From contig NZ_CDBW01000042.1 of assembly GCF_000820145.1 (NCBI RefSeq), forward strand, positions 32,286-96,285: a DNA stretch of 64,000 nt. The letters run 5' to 3'. Source of the DNA: Aeromonas sobria. GTDB taxonomy: Bacteria > Pseudomonadota > Gammaproteobacteria > Enterobacterales > Aeromonadaceae. The notes beneath the pieces were generated by a model that was not told the DNA's origin, did not search any database, and was given only the letters and a program-made list of their open reading frames with translations. Of this stretch, positions 1 to 8,420 are shown piece by piece. The translations under genes were made by a program, and so were the position numbers. The stretch's first letter is position 1; every line of letters starts with the position of its first letter.

Positions 1-1
1 C

Positions 2-128
2 TTGGCTCATGGCTGACTCCTGCGAGAGGTTGCCAAGCGACTATGTTACCGAACGGGGCTGGGGTGGAAAGTGGAAGCGGGCAGTTTTCTGAACCAGATC
101 AACAAATTAATCAATAACGGGCGGCGAT
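2..128 (+). repeat. Dispersed repeat copy A (diverged)
   Basis: This stretch aligns by eye over about 125 bp with 61519-61644, with short gaps. Shared blocks include GGCTCATGG, GTTGCCAA, a TAT(G/A)TTA hexamer region, and near the end AGATCAA(C/T)AAATTAAT. No convincing gene was found here; the 62-codon frame at 71-259 has no clear ribosome site. Function is unknown. It could be an old duplicated regulatory region or a genome-wide repeat. Confidence 0.45.
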
Positions 129-214
129 GTGCTCGTGCAAGAACAGCCGCCTATCAGCGCAGAGGGAAATCGGACAGTGAAGCGAGGATGTCGTCCTCTT
201 GTTGGCGGGCATTA

Positions 215-250
215 AAAAACCCTATGGGCCCAAAGGCTCATAGGGTTTTT
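215..250. terminator. Bidirectional intrinsic terminator after the chemotaxis gene
   Basis: An A-run, a stem of AACCCTATG pairing with CATAGGGTT, and a T-run sit just past the stop codon of the minus-strand chemotaxis gene. The A- and T-runs on both sides make it able to work in either direction. Confidence 0.85.
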
Positions 251-274
251 CTGCGGTGATTGTTTGGGTAGTGG

Positions 275-1912
275 TTATCTGGCTTGGCGCAGCGGGACGG
301 CGCGGGTGGCTGCGGCTTCATAGCGGCTTTGGTTCGCCGGAGCGGTTTTCTGGAACTGGCGCACCAGCCGGTCGAGATCGCTCAACTGGTTGACCAGCTG
401 GGTGATGCCGTGCACGGCGTGCTGGCTGCCGACACTGGAGTCATCGGCCAGGGTCTTGATGCTGAGCACGTTGCGGTTGATCTCGGCGGTAACGTGGGAT
501 TGCTCCTGTACCGCTTGGGCAATCTGGCCGCTGCCGGAGGCCACCTGCTGCAACATGTTGTTGATCTGCTGCAGTACCGCGCCGGTGGCCGATGCCTTCT
601 GCTGGCAGCTGTCGGCGAGCTGGCACCCTTTTTCCATCGCCTGTTCTGCCTGGCCCGAGCTGTTTTGCAGTTCGGTGATCATCTTCTGGATCTCGCTGGT
701 AGAGGATTGGGTCTTGATGGCCAGCGAGCGGATTTCGTCGGCCACCACCGAGAAGCCACGGCCTGCTTCGCCAGCCCGGGCTGCTTCGATGGCGGCGTTG
801 AGGGCCAGCAGATTGGTCTGGTTGGCGATGTTGTTGATCACATCGAGGATACCGTCGATATCGCGGCAGTGGCCGACCAGCGCGCTGATAACGGTTTTGG
901 AGGTGGTCAGCTCGCTGTTCATACCGGCTACGGCTGCAACTGTCTCTGCCACGCTGCTATTGCCGCTCTTGAAGAGCACGGCGGTCTCATCCAGCAGGCT
1001 GGAGGAGTCGCTGGTGCTTTGCGAGACCTCGCGAATGGACTCCGACATCTCGGTAACGGCGGTCGCCACCTGATTGGTTTCGGCTTGCTGCTGTTGCAGG
1101 TTGTCGGTGATGGATTCGGCGTTGCGCAGATCCCCCTCGGCGGCCTGCAGGATCTTGCTGCAAGTCTGCTGGGTGCGGGCCAGCACGGCGTTGAATTCGG
1201 CCTGATTGAGCAGCATCGAGAGTTCGATGGCGGCGATGTTGTCCACCTTGTTGGTGTAGAGCAACTGCATCAGCGGATTATCGAAGCGGCTGCGGGCCAT
1301 CTTGTTGAGCTTGCCGAGGCGACGGGAGAGGGCATTCAGGGTCACGGCGGCCACGGCCAGCGGGAGGGCTACCAGCGCCAGTTGCCAGTTCATCTCGTGG
1401 CTGTAACCGAGGGCAAACATGGCGAGCAGGCTCAGCAGCAGGCAGAGGTTGATGGTCAGGGTATGAGAGAAGGTGGGCAGCTTGAGTGCCAGCGGCAGCT
1501 TGTCATTGCGCAGGTCAGCATAGACCTTCTCGGTCCGCTGTTTGATCTCTTCGCTCGGGGCGGTGCGCACCGACTGATACTCCACCACTCTGCCACTGGC
1601 ATCCTTGATGGGGGTGACAAACGCGCTGACCCAGTAGTGGTCGCCGTTCTTGCAGCGGTTTTTCACCGGCCCCATCCAGCTCTTGCCATCACGGATATGG
1701 TTCCACAGATCGGCAAAGGCCTGTTTCGGCATGTCCGGATGGCGCACCAGATTGTGGTGTTCACCGACCAGCTCATCCAGCTGGAAGCCTGCAATCTCGC
1801 AGAACTCGTCGTTGGCGTAAGTGATGCGGCTCTCCAGATCCGTGGTGGAGATCAGGCTCTGGTGGTCTGGATAGAGGCGTTCCCTTTGGGTAACCGGTTG
1901 ATTGATTCTCAT
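275..1912 (-). CDS. PAS domain-containing methyl-accepting chemotaxis protein (Aer-like)
   Basis: A 545-aa chemotaxis transducer that should signal to the CheA/CheW complex. An N-terminal PAS domain (about residues 18-115, with ITYANDEFCEIAGF and the MGPVKNRCKNGDHYWV segment) resembles that of the redox/oxygen sensor Aer. Two closely spaced membrane segments follow (about 152-170 and 177-195). The conserved signalling tip lies near residues 364-398 (NQTNLLALNAAIEAARAGE). There is no large periplasmic sensor domain, so sensing is probably cytoplasmic through the PAS domain. AAGG lies upstream of the ATG. Whether it binds FAD like Aer is inference. Confidence 0.93.
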   Translation of the reverse strand: MRINQPVTQRERLYPDHQSLISTTDLESRITYANDEFCEIAGFQLDELVGEHHNLVRHPDMPKQAFADLWNHIRDGKSWMGPVKNRCKNGDHYWVSAFVTPIKDASGRVVEYQSVRTAPSEEIKQRTEKVYADLRNDKLPLALKLPTFSHTLTINLCLLLSLLAMFALGYSHEMNWQLALVALPLAVAAVTLNALSRRLGKLNKMARSRFDNPLMQLLYTNKVDNIAAIELSMLLNQAEFNAVLARTQQTCSKILQAAEGDLRNAESITDNLQQQQAETNQVATAVTEMSESIREVSQSTSDSSSLLDETAVLFKSGNSSVAETVAAVAGMNSELTTSKTVISALVGHCRDIDGILDVINNIANQTNLLALNAAIEAARAGEAGRGFSVVADEIRSLAIKTQSSTSEIQKMITELQNSSGQAEQAMEKGCQLADSCQQKASATGAVLQQINNMLQQVASGSGQIAQAVQEQSHVTAEINRNVLSIKTLADDSSVGSQHAVHGITQLVNQLSDLDRLVRQFQKTAPANQSRYEAAATRAVPLRQAR

Positions 1913-2094
1913 GGCCTTGCTCCCGAGCTGTGGTGGTTAAGTTTTAAACTGTATCAAAACCTTTGCAAAGGGCGGGCCATCAACCACATCAAGTGACTTT
2001 TGTGTCAATAAGGGGGCGCAGCCAGTGAGAGCAGCGGTGCTGCAGTTGCAATGTGCAAAAAATGGGCAGCGAGAGACGAGGAGATCTGCATTTT

Positions 2095-2120
2095 GCACCT
2101 CACTTTGCTGAGTGAGGTGC
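2095..2120. other. 10-bp hairpin downstream of the TIGR03899-like gene
   Basis: A perfect 10-bp inverted repeat (GCACCTCACT / AGTGAGGTGC, 6-nt loop) sits about 50 bp past the stop of the minus-strand gene at 2171. It lacks a U-run in either direction, so it is at best a weak terminator or an RNA 3' end stabiliser. Confidence 0.45.
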
Positions 2121-2170
2121 TGTGAGCGGGATCTGGGGGGAGTCGGTGGGCGTGTTGCCCCCATCGACGC

Positions 2171-3031
2171 TCAGGGGGTGGCGTCAGGGGTATGGGGTGC
2201 GGTCTCGCTGACCAGCTGCATCACTTCAATCTGGATCCCCTGCACCAGCACGGTTTTCAGATCCTGCAGGTACTCCTCCAGCGGCGACTCTTGCAGCAGC
2301 TGGGCGAGCTCGTTGCCCACCGGGGTGAGCCGGTAGTAGAGCAGGGTGATGTTGTGCTGCTTGCACTGCAGCCGCCAGCGCTGGTTGCCGAACTCCAGCT
2401 CGACCCCATCGGCGGGCAGCGGGCCGGACTCCAGCTCCCCGCGGTGCAGCAGACCCAGCTCGAACAGCTGCAGCAGGGCGTTGTAGGGCAGCCGGTATTT
2501 GCCAAGGCCGAGGCGGGTTGCCTTGGCACGGCTCAGCAGGCTGGCACCCTTGTGCAACCCCAGCAACAGCCGCTGCTCGTCGCTGCCGGTGTAGCGGCAG
2601 GTCAGTGAACAGATACGCTGAAACAGCTGGGCTTCCCGTTGGGTCATCTCTTTGAGGGTGGAGAGCGCCCGGATGGAGAAGCGGCCCGGGGTGGCTATCT
2701 CCAGCGCGAAGATCCGCCCCCACAGCTGCTGCATCGGCACCATGCTGATATCTTCCGCCAGATGCAGGAAGCGGGTCAGCCAGTCGCTGTCCATCTCCCC
2801 TCCGGCTGCCGTCTCTTCACAGTGGCGAGCGGCCATCACCATGATGGCTTCCAGATTACGCTGGCGGGCGGCCTGATCCGCCAGATGGCGAAAGGTGGCG
2901 CGCTGTTCGAAGGTGCTGTCGCTGTTGCGGGTGAGCATGCCGTCGATGCCGCGACTGCGGGCCAGACGCAGGGTCTGCTCCTGACTGCTCAGGATCGAAC
3001 TCTCTTTCTTGGGGGGCGGGAGGTCTGCCAT
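2171..3031 (-). CDS. TIGR03899 family protein
   Basis: A 286-aa soluble protein of unknown function. It matches my recollection of the TIGR03899 family found in Aeromonas, Vibrio and Shewanella. Recognisable stretches are the helical middle (FLHLAEDISMVPMQQLWGRI, around residues 85-105) and the LTPVGNELAQLL segment near the C-terminus. There is no signal peptide, membrane segment or catalytic motif I can name. It is transcribed alone on the minus strand, after the zrg-like operon and its terminator. The family assignment is from memory of sequence character. Confidence 0.75.
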   Translation of the reverse strand: MADLPPPKKESSILSSQEQTLRLARSRGIDGMLTRNSDSTFEQRATFRHLADQAARQRNLEAIMVMAARHCEETAAGGEMDSDWLTRFLHLAEDISMVPMQQLWGRIFALEIATPGRFSIRALSTLKEMTQREAQLFQRICSLTCRYTGSDEQRLLLGLHKGASLLSRAKATRLGLGKYRLPYNALLQLFELGLLHRGELESGPLPADGVELEFGNQRWRLQCKQHNITLLYYRLTPVGNELAQLLQESPLEEYLQDLKTVLVQGIQIEVMQLVSETAPHTPDATP

Positions 3032-3093
3032 GCTGACTCCATTAGCACAGGTTCAGGAGATGAATGTTACTCCAACCCTGAGGCCAAGATAAC

Positions 3094-3126
3094 AAAGCGG
3101 CCTCCGTGGAGGCCGCTTTTTTTTCA
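3094..3126. terminator. Intrinsic terminator ending the zrg-like operon
   Basis: Stem AAAGCGGCCTCC pairing with GGAGGCCGCTTT, followed by a long T-run on the plus strand and TTTGTT on the minus strand. It lies between the last gene of the six-gene minus operon and the TIGR03899-like gene. Confidence 0.75.
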
Positions 3127-3135
3127 ACGGGAGGA

Positions 3136-3609
3136 TTACTCCTCGTAGACGCTCACCTCGACCGCTTCCATCGAGTAGGAGGCGGTGGCCATCTCGTGGC
3201 TGGAACTTATTGTGCGCATCTTGCCCTTCACCCAGATCGCATCCCACAGATCATCCACCGGTGCACCCTTGGGGTAGCTCACATAGATCACCTGATTGGT
3301 GGGGGGCGGCGGCACATGGATGCAGGCGCCGAAGTAGGGCACCAGCAGGAAGGCGGTGATCTTCTTGGCATCCCCTTCCAGCGGTACCACGAAGCCCGGA
3401 ATGCGCACATCCTGGCTGTTCAGCTTCTTGTTCACCCCGCCCACCGGCTGCGGCACGGAGGTGAGATCCCCATCGTGACTCACCTGAGGGGGTGGCAGCA
3501 GTTTTTCCCCCTCCGGGATCAGCACATCCCAGTCGATGGTCTTGTAATCGGCGGCCATGGCGGGCAGCACCAGCAGGCTGGCCAGCAGCGCCACTATTTT
3601 CCACTTCAT
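3136..3609 (-). CDS. DUF3299 domain-containing periplasmic protein (zrgE-like)
   Basis: A 157-aa protein with a signal peptide (KWKIVALLASLLVLPAMAADY) followed by a DUF3299 domain containing GFVVPLEGDAKKITAFLLVPY and the ACIHVPPPPTNQVIYV block. It is the last gene of a minus-strand operon with an ABC permease, an ABC ATPase and a His-rich protein. That arrangement matches the zinc-regulated zrgABCDE locus described in Vibrio cholerae, so a periplasmic role in zinc acquisition or metal-linked assembly is inferred. Two adjacent ATGs exist; the second (3609) has better spacing from AAGGA, the first would start at 3612. Confidence 0.85.
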   Translation of the reverse strand: MKWKIVALLASLLVLPAMAADYKTIDWDVLIPEGEKLLPPPQVSHDGDLTSVPQPVGGVNKKLNSQDVRIPGFVVPLEGDAKKITAFLLVPYFGACIHVPPPPTNQVIYVSYPKGAPVDDLWDAIWVKGKMRTISSSHEMATASYSMEAVEVSVYEE

Positions 3610-3643
3610 CATCTGTCCTTCTGTTTCTATTTTGGGCGTCTCG

Positions 3644-4891
3644 CTAGACGCGAATACTCATGCCATCGCTCAGGCTATAGCGGTAAGCGCGGGCGGCAGG
3701 GAGCAGGCCGATCACCATGCCCGCCAGCCACACCACCCCCAGCAGTTGCCACTCGTAGGTGCTCGGCAGCCCCAGACTTAATTGCAGGCCATAGTGGCTG
3801 AGCAGCCAGGGCGTGGCAAGCCCCTGCCCCAGATAGAGCACGGCGACCCCGAGGGCGATGCCGACCGTGGTCAGCGCCATTGCCTCCAGCGCCAGCAGCA
3901 GGAACAGGTGGGAAGGGCCAGCGCCGAGGGAACGCAAAATAGCGAGTTCCCGGCGCCGCTCGTTAAGCCCCGCCAGCAGGGTGGTCAGCATGCCGATCAG
4001 GCCCGCCACCACCACGAAACCGGCGATCACCGAGAGGGCGGTTTCCGCCACGCTCATCAGGCTCCACAACTCCTGCAGGGCGGCACCGGGCAGGATCGCC
4101 ATCAGCGGCTCTTTGGCATAGGTGTTGACGCTGCGCTGCAGCTGGAACGCCAGAATCCGGTTGCTCAAGCCCACCATAAAGGCGGTGATGGTTTTCGGGG
4201 TGAGCTCCAGTGCCAGCGCCTGCTCGGCGGTCACGTTCTTGCTGTGGCGGCCGGTATCCCAGCCCAGATGGATCGCCTCGATCCCCGCCAGCGGCACATG
4301 GATGGTGCGATCGATGGGGGTGCCGGTCGGTGCCAGTATTCCCACCACCTTGAACGGTAGGTTGTCATGCTGGCTGAACGAGGTGTTGCCAGCGCCGTGG
4401 GCGATGACGATGGCCTGATCGAGCCGATAGCCCAGCTTCTCGGCCACCTGAGCGCCCAGTACCGCTTCAAACGGCGTCTCGAACGGCCGCCCCTCCCGCA
4501 GTTGCAGCGACTGCTGCTGACCGTACTTCAGGTGGGTGAAGTAGTCGCCATTGGTGCCGAGCACCCGAAATCCCTTGTGGGAGTCACCAAGCGAAAGCGG
4601 GATGGTCCAGGCAACGCCGGGTTTCTGCTTGATGGCCTGATAGGAGTCCCACCCCACGTTGTTGGTGGGGTTGCCGATGCGAAACACCGAGTAGAGCAGC
4701 AGGTTCACCTGACCTGAGCGAGCGCCAACGATGAGATCAGTACCCGAGACGGTGTTGGAGAAGCTTTCGCGCGCCTGGGTGCGTACCCGTTCCACCCCGA
4801 GCAGCAGGGTGACGCTGATGGCAACGGCCAGCAGGGTGAGTCCGGCGGTGAGGCGACGGGCCCAGAGACTTTGTAGGGCGAGTTTTAGCAC
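3644..4891 (-). CDS. ABC transporter permease, FtsX/MacB type (zrg-like)
   Basis: A 415-aa inner-membrane protein of the FtsX/MacB permease class. It has one N-terminal membrane helix (LTAGLTLLAVAISVTLLLG), a large periplasmic domain, and three C-terminal helices beginning near AETALSVIAGFVVVAGLIGM. I chose GTG at 4891 because GGAGGG lies 5 nt upstream and the protein then starts VLKLALQSLWARRL, the usual start for this class; the open frame extends further to 5041 but would overlap the ATPase gene. It should pair with the ATPase encoded just upstream. Such permeases act mechanically on periplasmic partners rather than as classic importers. Confidence 0.88.
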   Translation of the reverse strand: MLKLALQSLWARRLTAGLTLLAVAISVTLLLGVERVRTQARESFSNTVSGTDLIVGARSGQVNLLLYSVFRIGNPTNNVGWDSYQAIKQKPGVAWTIPLSLGDSHKGFRVLGTNGDYFTHLKYGQQQSLQLREGRPFETPFEAVLGAQVAEKLGYRLDQAIVIAHGAGNTSFSQHDNLPFKVVGILAPTGTPIDRTIHVPLAGIEAIHLGWDTGRHSKNVTAEQALALELTPKTITAFMVGLSNRILAFQLQRSVNTYAKEPLMAILPGAALQELWSLMSVAETALSVIAGFVVVAGLIGMLTTLLAGLNERRRELAILRSLGAGPSHLFLLLALEAMALTTVGIALGVAVLYLGQGLATPWLLSHYGLQLSLGLPSTYEWQLLGVVWLAGMVIGLLPAARAYRYSLSDGMSIRV

Positions 4892-4967
4892 GTTACCCTC
4901 CGGTTTTGTTGTGGTACCGCGTGGGGGCGCATGTTGCTCATCAGGGAGATGCAGTGTTGAACGGTGA

Positions 4968-5657
4968 TCAGCATGATGCCTTCCTGTTGAGCTGTTGCAG
5001 ATTTTCAACCCGTGGAAACAGGGGCTCGAGATAGGGGTCATGGCTGACGAAGATCAGGGTCGAGCCCTGCTTCTCGCACTCCTCGAACAACAGCTTGATA
5101 AAGGCCGCCCGGTTGTCGGTATCGAGGGCCGAGGTGGGCTCGTCGGCGATCACCAGTGGCGGTGAGCCGATCAATGCCCGCGCGGCGGCAACCCGCTGTT
5201 GCTGGCCGATGCTGAGGGCATGAACGGGGCGGTGCAGCGCTTCATCCGGCAGTTGCAGCTCCGCCAGCAGACGGCGGGCCTCCTGCTCCGGACTGCCCTG
5301 CAGGCGGGCCCGCTTTTCGGGGGAGAAGGTGAGGGCCGCGGTGACGTTGTCCTGCACCGAGAGAAAGGGCAGCAGATTGAACTGCTGGAAGATATAACCC
5401 AGATTGGCCGCCCGGAAGTGGTCACGGGCACGGCCAGAGAGCCGGGCCAATGGTTGGCCCAGCACCTCCAGGGTGCCGTGGTTGGCGGTCTGGATCCCGG
5501 CCAGCAACCCGAGCAGGGTCGACTTGCCGGAGCCCGATGGCCCCTTGATAAAGACCCGCTCACCCTCGTTGATGGTGAGGGCGGGCAGATCGAGTACAAC
5601 TTCATGACCCGGCCAGGCAAAGGCCAGATCGCGGATCTCAACCACGGCTTTTTTCAT
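4968..5657 (-). CDS. ABC transporter ATP-binding protein, LolD/MacB-like (zrg-like)
   Basis: A 229-aa ATPase with Walker A GPSGSGKSTLL (about residues 39-49), Q-loop YIFQQFNLLPF, signature LSIGQQQRVAAARAL and Walker B LVIADEPTSALD. Sequence class is that of LolD/MacB/FtsE-type transporters, which pair with FtsX-like permeases such as the one encoded next. The gene starts 4 nt after the stop of the His-rich zrgA-like gene, so translation is probably coupled. It should power the proposed zinc-linked system at the inner membrane. Confidence 0.92.
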   Translation of the reverse strand: MKKAVVEIRDLAFAWPGHEVVLDLPALTINEGERVFIKGPSGSGKSTLLGLLAGIQTANHGTLEVLGQPLARLSGRARDHFRAANLGYIFQQFNLLPFLSVQDNVTAALTFSPEKRARLQGSPEQEARRLLAELQLPDEALHRPVHALSIGQQQRVAAARALIGSPPLVIADEPTSALDTDNRAAFIKLLFEECEKQGSTLIFVSHDPYLEPLFPRVENLQQLNRKASC

Positions 5658-5661
5658 GGTG

Positions 5662-6252
5662 TTACCAGCTCAGCTTGTTGGCGGACGGGGTCAGCTCGCC
5701 AGCGGTCTGGCCGGTGGGCAGGATCCCCTGCACGCTCAGCTTCGCAAGGCTCGGATAGACACTGAACAGGGTCGCCTCAAGGCCGGTGAGTTTGGCCGGA
5801 GTGGCGCAGGTGTAGGTGTACATGGCGCCCATATCGGCGTGACCCGCTTCGTCATGATCATGGTGGTGTTCATGCTCGTCGCTGGCAGCCTTGTCATGGT
5901 CATGGTCATGGTCATGGTCGTGATCATGCTCTTCTTTGGCGGCTTGCAGCTCTTGCTGGGTCAGCTTGCAGCCAGCGGCCGGGTCGAGGCGGAACAGGGC
6001 GTCTGGCTGCTTGAGTTGAGCCATAGCCTTGGCGTATTGCGCCTTCTCTTCAGCGCTCTTGGCTGTGTGCTCGAAGCCCACCAGATCGGCCGCAGGGGCT
6101 TGTAGCTCGATCATCAGCTGGTTGCCATCGACCACCAGATTGAGGTGGCCGTGGCCGTGTTCATGGGCGCCGTGGCTGTGGCTCTCGTGTTCGTCGTGAT
6201 TTGCGTGTGCGCCAAAGGCCGCAGCGGTCAGTAACAGAGTAACTGCTTTCAT
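5662..6252 (-). CDS. zrgA: DUF2796 His-rich zinc-uptake protein (ZrgA-like)
   Basis: A 196-aa secreted protein. After a signal peptide (about residues 1-17) comes a histidine cluster (HDEHESHSHGAHEHGHGH), a DUF2796 body (LNLVVDGNQLMIELQAPAADLVGFEH), an HD tract of six repeats near residues 109-120 and a second His cluster to about residue 138. ZrgA of V. cholerae is a DUF2796 protein of a zinc-regulated uptake locus, so periplasmic zinc capture is inferred. The start at 6252 is supported by AAGGAT upstream; a longer open frame to 6519 lacks support. The HD tract is encoded by a hexanucleotide repeat. Confidence 0.88.
   Translation of the reverse strand: MKAVTLLLTAAAFGAHANHDEHESHSHGAHEHGHGHLNLVVDGNQLMIELQAPAADLVGFEHTAKSAEEKAQYAKAMAQLKQPDALFRLDPAAGCKLTQQELQAAKEEHDHDHDHDHDHDKAASDEHEHHHDHDEAGHADMGAMYTYTCATPAKLTGLEATLFSVYPSLAKLSVQGILPTGQTAGELTPSANKLSW
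5893..5928 (-). repeat. In-frame hexanucleotide repeat coding an HD tract
   Basis: Six consecutive 6-bp units: four identical GTCATG, then GTCGTG and ATCATG. On the minus strand they encode alternating His-Asp in the zrgA-like protein. Length changes by slippage would keep the frame and alter the number of metal ligands. Confidence 0.9.
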
Positions 6253-6283
6253 CTTTAATCCTTTTTCAAAACAAATAGCGAAA

Positions 6284-6583
6284 TTAAACAAAGGGATAGA
6301 GAAAAGCAGGGGATGGCGGTGCACGGATGGCATAGGTGTGAAGCGTGGCGGTATCCGCCGAACGTTGCGTGCTTGCAACAACGGGCAGAACAGCAGTCGC
6401 ACTGGGGAAGCAATAGGGGGTGGCGGTGATGACTTGTTTGCCATCCAGATGGAGGGCGCAAACCAGACAGTGATGGTCGTCGTGGCCGGGCAGGGCGGAT
6501 TCAAGCTGATGCCGGGCAAGGGCAGGCTGCAGCCATAACCAGCCCAGCAGCAAGATCCAGATTTTCAGCTTGATACGACCCAT
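6284..6583 (-). CDS. Small secreted His/Cys protein (DUF2946/DUF2607-like)
   Basis: A 99-aa protein with a signal peptide (KIWILLLGWLWLQPALARH) and a HDDHHCLVCALH motif that could bind metal or heme. The rest is poorly conserved-looking. AAGGGTCT precedes the ATG. It lies between the ytfJ-like gene and the zrgA-like gene in the same direction, with 31 bp to the latter, so co-transcription is likely. Small DUF2946-type proteins often sit beside metal transport genes. Family naming is tentative; its place in the operon is the stronger evidence. Confidence 0.65.
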   Translation of the reverse strand: MGRIKLKIWILLLGWLWLQPALARHQLESALPGHDDHHCLVCALHLDGKQVITATPYCFPSATAVLPVVASTQRSADTATLHTYAIRAPPSPAFLYPFV

Positions 6584-6594
6584 AGACCCTTATG

Positions 6595-6619
6595 GAAAGG
6601 GCGCCATCAGCGCCCTTTC
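6595..6619. other. Hairpin between ytfJ-like and the next operon gene
   Basis: Perfect 10-bp inverted repeat (GAAAGGGCGC / GCGCCCTTTC, 5-nt loop) directly after the ytfJ-like gene. There is no U-run on the minus strand, so it may tune rather than stop read-through into the zrg-like genes, or stabilise the upstream mRNA. Confidence 0.6.
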
Positions 6620-6627
6620 TCTCTGAC

Positions 6628-7170
6628 TTAGAGATGGGACTTGATGAGCCCCATCACGGTAGTAATGTTGTTGGCATCGAGCTGGCCATCTTTGGCAAAC
6701 AGCACCTTGCCCTCTTTATCCAGCAGGATGATCGCCGAGCTTTCCGGCATCAGATCCCAGGCGTTGCGCGCCATGCCCTTGGCATCCAGCACCATGGCGG
6801 ACCAGGGGAACTCTTTCTTGCTGTCCTCGGCACTGCTCTTCACGAAGCCGGAGGTGCCCCAGATGGCGTCATTGCTGTTGATGATGGTGACGGTCTGGTA
6901 CTTGTCCTGCGGCAGTTTGGCCGCCTTGATCGCCTCGATCATCGGGGCGTTCAGCTCCTTGGCACTGGAGCGACCCGCAATATGCTGGATCATGAACACC
7001 TTGCCAGTGAGCGACTGGCTCTGCCACGGCTGGTAGCCGATATCCTTGCCGCTGAGTACCAGCTCACCCTTGTCACTGACATTGACCAGCGGCACCGGGT
7101 TGCCATCCTTGAAGTTGTGAGCAAAGACCAGAGATGGCAGCAGCGCCAAAGTAAGTACCAGATGTTTCAT
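6628..7170 (-). CDS. ytfJ: YtfJ family protein
   Basis: A 180-aa periplasmic protein with a signal peptide (KHLVLTLALLPSLVFAH) and the YtfJ/thioredoxin-like body: LTGKVFMIQHIAGRSSAKELN, then TIINSNDAIWGTSGFVKSSAEDSKKEFPWS, and the C-terminal DKEGKVLFAKDGQL. Its exact function is not known; the fold resembles peroxiredoxin/TlpA-like proteins but there is no CxxC. It is the first gene after a Zur-box candidate and heads the six-gene operon, which suggests zinc-dependent expression. Confidence 0.88.
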   Translation of the reverse strand: MKHLVLTLALLPSLVFAHNFKDGNPVPLVNVSDKGELVLSGKDIGYQPWQSQSLTGKVFMIQHIAGRSSAKELNAPMIEAIKAAKLPQDKYQTVTIINSNDAIWGTSGFVKSSAEDSKKEFPWSAMVLDAKGMARNAWDLMPESSAIILLDKEGKVLFAKDGQLDANNITTVMGLIKSHL

Positions 7171-7188
7171 CCTGATGACACTCCATTT

Positions 7189-7201
7189 GTTATGTTATAA
7201 C
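7189..7201 (-). promoter_or_regulatory. Zur box candidate upstream of the zrg-like operon
   Basis: GTTATGTTATAAC has perfect GTTAT/ATAAC arms around a 3-nt centre. The known Zur consensus core of gammaproteobacteria is GTTATANTATAAC. It lies 19 bp upstream of the ytfJ-like start codon and contains a TATAAC hexamer that could be the -10, an ideal place for repression by zinc-loaded Zur. Confidence 0.72.
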
Positions 7202-7390
7202 GAGTTTCGGATTGAGGGAATGGGCGAGCTTCATCCTAAACTGATCGGATCTGTTTAAAAAGTGTTAAATAAGATCGCAATTCAGAAGCGTCTGCGCCCC
7301 GCCAGTCAGGAGGTTGGCTGGCAAGGGCGGCTAGGATGGCATGACATCGATAAAAATCAATGAATTGGCTGCTGGTCTGAGGTGTCTGGG

Positions 7391-8281
7391 TCAGTAGAGC
7401 GACTCGCTGATGAGCGGGATCTTGGCCATGGTCATCTGCTGGGCCAGCAGGGACGAGCCGGTCAGCAGCACATGGCGCTGATTATTGATCACCACCACAT
7501 CACCGGGTACGCCACTATCTGCCGTAATGGCGAGCCAGGCAGGGGAGACGCTGCCGATGCTGATGTTCGGATAAATGATGCTGAGCACATATTGCGGGGC
7601 CAATTCCGCCAGCAGGCTGGCCATCAACAGCGCCTTTTCGTCGCTGTCGGCTTTGTTGTCCTGCAGGGCTTGCAGTGGCGATGCGAATTGACTCAGCTGT
7701 TCTGGTTGGGTCGGTATGGCGTTCAACCACTCCTGCAGCAGGCTGACGCTGGTGCTGAGATCTTTAGCGGCAAACTGCTGGGCCAGCGGTTTGAGATGGC
7801 CCTTGAAGTGGTAGAAGAGCTGGGAATAATCGGGTCGTACGCAAGGCAACTTGCGATTGCTGGGATGGACGCAGGGCACCACTTTCATCTGGTAAAAAGC
7901 ATCTTCCTGATACTGCTGATAGGCTTGCCAAAACAGTATTGATTCCGTGCTGTCGTCTCGCAGAGTGAATGCCTGCTCCAGATTGCGAAACTTGGTGGCG
8001 GTCTCCGGGCTGCTCTGATTGATCAGGTTAATGCTGTTGTAGAGCCGCGGGCTGATGTAGGCGTAGAGGGTCTCCAGCGGATTGCTGAGGGAGGCGTCCA
8101 GCAGGCTCATTTCGTGACGACTGGCCGCAATCACCTGATCGTCAGTGGTCAGCTGGAAATGCTTGCGCTGACCATCGGTGGATTGCCACTGCCAGCTCAT
8201 GTTTATCTCGTTGGCATTAGCAGTGGCGCCAAGCGCAGTGCCGAGAGTGAGGCTGAGCAACAGGGTCGGGATCGGCTTCAT
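7391..8281 (-). CDS. Secreted protein of unknown function
   Basis: A 296-aa protein with a clear signal peptide (PIPTLLLSLTLGTALGATANA). I do not recognise a family. The segment DNKADSDEKALLMASLLAELAP near residue 210 resembles the GDCxDKALLLxxLL motif of transglutaminase-like peptidases, but the catalytic cysteine is absent. Two cysteines occur near residues 137 and 146 (PCVHPSNRKLPCVRPD) and could form a disulfide. It is transcribed alone, divergently from the small secreted protein at 8421. Start chosen at the ATG before the signal peptide. Confidence 0.75.
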   Translation of the reverse strand: MKPIPTLLLSLTLGTALGATANANEINMSWQWQSTDGQRKHFQLTTDDQVIAASRHEMSLLDASLSNPLETLYAYISPRLYNSINLINQSSPETATKFRNLEQAFTLRDDSTESILFWQAYQQYQEDAFYQMKVVPCVHPSNRKLPCVRPDYSQLFYHFKGHLKPLAQQFAAKDLSTSVSLLQEWLNAIPTQPEQLSQFASPLQALQDNKADSDEKALLMASLLAELAPQYVLSIIYPNISIGSVSPAWLAITADSGVPGDVVVINNQRHVLLTGSSLLAQQMTMAKIPLISESLY

Positions 8282-8420
8282 GGTGATGCTTCCTGCCGTG
8301 GACGATAATTAACAACTAGGTGAGCTGGCAGCACTTTGGTGAAGTTTCGTTTTGTGATCTGGATAACAGATTGATGTCACTTTTAATTTAATTGTGAAAT
8401 TAAGTCACCGAGGAGGGAAC

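Noticed and set aside
50..250. Plus-strand small RNA ending at the 215-250 terminator, with several GGA motifs (CsrB-like)
   Set aside because: Only about five GGA motifs and no good promoter. The terminator is explained by the minus-strand chemotaxis gene.
284..1996. 570-codon plus-strand ORF opposite the chemotaxis gene
   Set aside because: It is the antisense shadow of a well-supported transducer in GC-rich DNA. Its translation has no recognisable domain.
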